The notes under the pieces are model-generated. The model did no database searches. It was not told where the DNA came from and was given only the letters and a program-made list of their open reading frames with translations. A stretch of DNA of 8,527 nucleotides from NCBI GenBank assembly GCA_024401915.1, contig JAKSKA010000050.1, forward strand, positions 1-8,527, read 5' to 3'. Position 1 is the stretch's first letter, and every line of letters begins with the position of its first letter. The position numbers were made by a program, and so were the translations under genes. Shown here piece by piece: positions 6,617-8,527 of this stretch. The stretch is from Bacteroidales bacterium. GTDB lineage: Bacteria > Bacteroidota > Bacteroidia > Bacteroidales > UBA932.

Positions 6617-7306
6617 CTACTCCCAGTTGCCCGCGTTGTTGTTCGGAGCCGTCACAGAACCGACCTGAAGTCCTTCATACTTGTTCTGGTCACGGCGCTC
6701 TGCATCAAGATTGATACGGAGCTGGGGGTTGAGGTCGTTCAGGAAAGCCTTGTAGGGCATCCTTGCCTCGAAAAGAGGAACGGGAACACCTGAAACCATC
6801 CTGACGACAGCCTCCATCTCGACAGGTTTCTTGCCTGAGAAAGGAATATACTTGAGTGAATCGACGTTGAAATCCGTACGGCCTCTGAACAGCGTGTCAC
6901 GTACGGGGATCTTGCTCTCCACGGAGAACACAAGCTTTTTGTCACCTGCAAGATAAAGATTGTAAAGATCCTTGCCAGTAAGTTTCTTGCCCTTCTTCAC
7001 TGCATTGGTGTGGACCATTGCGAGCGAGTCGTCTTCGGAACCGATCTGCATCACGATCTTCATATCGCCCTTCTTGTAGAAATCGATAAGGGAATCGACA
7101 GTCGAGACAAACTTTCCGTTCACGCTCTTGTAAGCCACCTGGAGCGTACGGATATCCTTCATACGCTGGATTGCGACACCCTCGCGGAATGCTTTCTGCT
7201 TGTTGAAGTTCACAGGCTCCATAATGCCGCTGTATATCCTCCAGACGAGAAAAACACTAAGCAGGAAGAAAACGACACAAAGGATTTTCTTTAAAATACC
7301 GTTCAT
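6617..7306 (-). CDS. Conserved membrane-anchored protein of unknown function
   Basis: 229 residues. One N-terminal membrane helix (~5-27, preceded by two Lys) has no lipobox or clear cleavage site. It is followed by a soluble region, probably periplasmic. After the helix, 'RMKDIRTLQVAYKSVNGKF' (~48-66) and 'SLIDFYKKGDMKIV' (~72-85) recall the helix-then-strand pattern of pilin-like proteins, but there is no prepilin peptidase site, so this likeness is weak. The C-terminus 'NNNAGNWE' is, as I recall, conserved in Bacteroidota homologues that lie upstream of DUF3822 and rsmD, so the TAG stop at 6619 is likely genuine. It is the first gene of the unit, with a promoter just upstream. The first ATG (7306) places the basic residues directly before the membrane helix. 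Confidence 0.7.
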   Translation of the reverse strand: MNGILKKILCVVFFLLSVFLVWRIYSGIMEPVNFNKQKAFREGVAIQRMKDIRTLQVAYKSVNGKFVSTVDSLIDFYKKGDMKIVMQIGSEDDSLAMVHTNAVKKGKKLTGKDLYNLYLAGDKKLVFSVESKIPVRDTLFRGRTDFNVDSLKYIPFSGKKPVEMEAVVRMVSGVPVPLFEARMPYKAFLNDLNPQLRINLDAERRDQNKYEGLQVGSVTAPNNNAGNWE

Positions 7307-7338
7307 TATTTGAAAAATTTATATTGTCCAAAGTTTCG

Positions 7339-7369
7339 CAAAGTTATGAAAATGATTTATCAAATGCAA
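7339..7369 (-). promoter_or_regulatory. Promoter of the membrane protein-DUF3822-rsmD unit
   Basis: On the minus strand, TTG (7369-7367), 20 bases, then TAACTTTG (7346-7339) fits the Bacteroidota -33/-7 pattern. Initiation near 7332 gives a leader of about 25 bases before ATG 7306. Confidence 0.65.
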
Positions 7370-7378
7370 TATTCTTAT

Positions 7379-7386
7379 TAAATTTG
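7379..7386 (+). promoter_or_regulatory. -7 element of the nrnA-like gene
   Basis: TAAATTTG matches TAnnTTTG. Initiation near 7393 gives a leader of about 13 bases before ATG 7406. TTTA at 7356-7359, 19 bases upstream, is a weak -33 candidate. It is back to back with the minus-strand promoter at 7339-7369, in AT-rich DNA (about 7307-7390) unlike the coding DNA around it. Confidence 0.55.
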
Positions 7387-7405
7387 CAGAGCAAAACGAA
7401 TCACG

Positions 7406-8461
7406 ATGGATTTTCTTGCGGAATACGATATCGAAAAGCTCGAAAGCATCATTTCGAAGGCCGGGAGAATCACCCTGCTGACCCACTCCAAGCCTGACGG
7501 GGATGCAATCGGAAGCACTACCGGGCTTATGCACTACCTGTCCGGCAGGGGCAAGGACGTGATGATCGTGATTCCGAACGCCGCCCAGGGCATACTCGGA
7601 TTCATAATGGATACCACTAGGACCATAAACGCCGGGGAGGAACCGCAGGCGGCGGCCGAACGGATTGCGGCGAGCGACACGCTTTTCTGCCTCGATTTCA
7701 ACACATCCTCGCGTATCGACAGCGTTGAGCCCCACCTGCTCGCGTCAAAGGCCGTGAAGGTGCTCATCGACCACCATCTCCATCCCCAGAGCGAACTCTA
7801 CGACCTTGTGTTCAGCAAGCCTGACATCTCATCCACCTGCGAGCTCGTGTTCAACATCCTCAAAGCAATGGGTGACGTGGCTGGCGATGCATCACGGCTG
7901 GGCAATGAGTGCCTCACGCCACTGATGACGGGAATGACCACGGACACGAACAACTTCGCCAACTCCGTTTACCCGTCTACGCTCGAGATGGCCTCGGAGC
8001 TGCTGGCCGCAGGCGTGGACAGGGACGACATATTGTTCCACCTCTACAACGAATACCCGGAAAGGAGGCTGCGCGCGCTGGGCTATCTGCTCAGCAAGAA
8101 AATGACGATAACGCCGGAAGGCGTGGCGTATATGATACTCGAAGCCTGGGAACTGGAGCAGTTCGGCCTGCTGGATGGGGAGACCGAGGGTTTCGTGAAC
8201 CAGCCCCTAGCCATCGACAAGGTAAAAGCCAGCATATTCCTGAAAGAGGATGACGGTAAGTTCAGGGTTTCCATACGTTCGAAAAGAGGCTTCTCCGCAT
8301 ACAGGCTGGCAGCCGCCCACTTCAACGGCGGAGGCCACGAAATGGCATCGGGGGGAAAGCTGGTGATAGGCGTGGACATACCGGACAAAGCCTCGGCCGC
8401 CTCATATATCGAACAGGTTACGGCACGATTCGTGCAGCAAGAGCAAAAGCTTGAAAAATGA
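7406..8461 (+). CDS. nrnA: Bifunctional oligoribonuclease / pAp phosphatase, NrnA type (DHH-DHHA1)
   Basis: 351 residues, slightly longer than B. subtilis NrnA. Family members degrade 2-5-nucleotide RNAs and dephosphorylate 3'-phosphoadenosine 5'-phosphate to AMP in the cytoplasm. The N-terminal DHH domain carries the Mn-binding residues: His27, Asp31 and Asp33 in 'THSKPDGDAIGS', Asp97 in 'CLDFN', the DHH signature at 122-124 in 'LIDHHLHP', and Asp180 in 'MTTDTNNF'. The C-terminal DHHA1 domain has the substrate-binding 'FNGGGHEMASGG' (306-317) near the end. All expected catalytic residues are present. Whether it prefers nanoRNA or pAp cannot be told from sequence. The start follows a -7 element, and the family N-terminal helix begins there. 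Its stop shares ATGA (8458-8461) with the start of the next gene, implying co-translation. Confidence 0.93.
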   Translation: MDFLAEYDIEKLESIISKAGRITLLTHSKPDGDAIGSTTGLMHYLSGRGKDVMIVIPNAAQGILGFIMDTTRTINAGEEPQAAAERIAASDTLFCLDFNTSSRIDSVEPHLLASKAVKVLIDHHLHPQSELYDLVFSKPDISSTCELVFNILKAMGDVAGDASRLGNECLTPLMTGMTTDTNNFANSVYPSTLEMASELLAAGVDRDDILFHLYNEYPERRLRALGYLLSKKMTITPEGVAYMILEAWELEQFGLLDGETEGFVNQPLAIDKVKASIFLKEDDGKFRVSIRSKRGFSAYRLAAAHFNGGGHEMASGGKLVIGVDIPDKASAASYIEQVTARFVQQEQKLEK

Positions 8462-8527
8462 AGATGAAAAGACTTGTCATACCTGCGGCCATAGCCGCAC
8501 TTCTTGCGTTTTCCTGCGCAAAATCCT
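8458..8527 (+). CDS. Lipoprotein, N-terminal fragment (cut by the right edge)
   Basis: The ATG at 8458 overlaps the nrnA stop as ATGA and begins 'MKMKRLVIPAAIAALLAFSCAKS'-like sequence: basic start, hydrophobic stretch, then a lipobox-like 'LAFSC' with Cys at residue 20. This is a lipoprotein signal peptide, so the mature protein should be lipidated and sent to the cell envelope. An ATG at 8464 is an alternative start. Only 23 codons are visible, so family and final membrane cannot be told; no acidic surface-export signal appears within the first residues after the Cys. Confidence 0.7.
   Translation, partial: MKMKRLVIPAAIAALLAFSCAKS

Noticed and set aside
1..8527. CRISPR arrays, tRNA/rRNA genes, insertion sequences, long repeats, toxin-antitoxin or defence genes.
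   Set aside because: Nothing of the kind was seen. mazG here is the housekeeping two-domain enzyme with no mazE/mazF beside it.

Overview
The window looks like chromosomal DNA of a member of the Bacteroidota, probably order Bacteroidales. Four things point there: TAnnTTTG-type -7 promoter elements in front of the transcription units, little sign of Shine-Dalgarno sequences, Bacteroidota-restricted families (a membrane-LytTR-type protein, DUF3822, and a conserved single-pass membrane protein beside rsmD), and a moderately GC-rich, very tightly packed layout. The genus cannot be fixed from the window alone.

Layout, left to right. (1) Positions 1-393, minus: the N-terminal membrane part of a probable LytTR-family regulator that runs off the left edge. 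(2) 461-1702, plus: a FabF-type beta-ketoacyl-ACP synthase, divergent from gene 1. (3) 1703-4723, minus: a three-gene unit read tcdA (tRNA ct6A37 dehydratase), a GNAT-type acetyltransferase-like protein, then prfA (release factor 1). (4) 4773-5561, plus: mazG. (5) 5547-7306, minus: a second three-gene unit read as a membrane-anchored conserved protein, a short DUF3822 protein, then rsmD (16S rRNA m2G966 methyltransferase). (6) 7406-8461, plus: an NrnA-type DHH phosphoesterase, followed with a 4-base overlap by the start of a lipoprotein gene that runs off the right edge.

Most genes serve core information processing or quality control: tRNA position-37 modification, stop-codon recognition, rRNA methylation, nucleotide-pool cleansing, and nanoRNA/pAp turnover. 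fabF supplies fatty-acid elongation. There is no mobile element, tRNA, rRNA, CRISPR array, toxin-antitoxin pair or defence island, and no stretch over 300 bases lacks a gene. I see no clear novel system. The points worth a second look are gene-boundary architecture (stop codons of convergent genes that abut or overlap, mazG/tcdA promoters whose transcripts should overlap, a promoter sitting on the tcdA stop codon, a GTG start in frame behind a TAG stop), an apparently N-terminally shortened DUF3822 protein, and an acidic insertion in TcdA.
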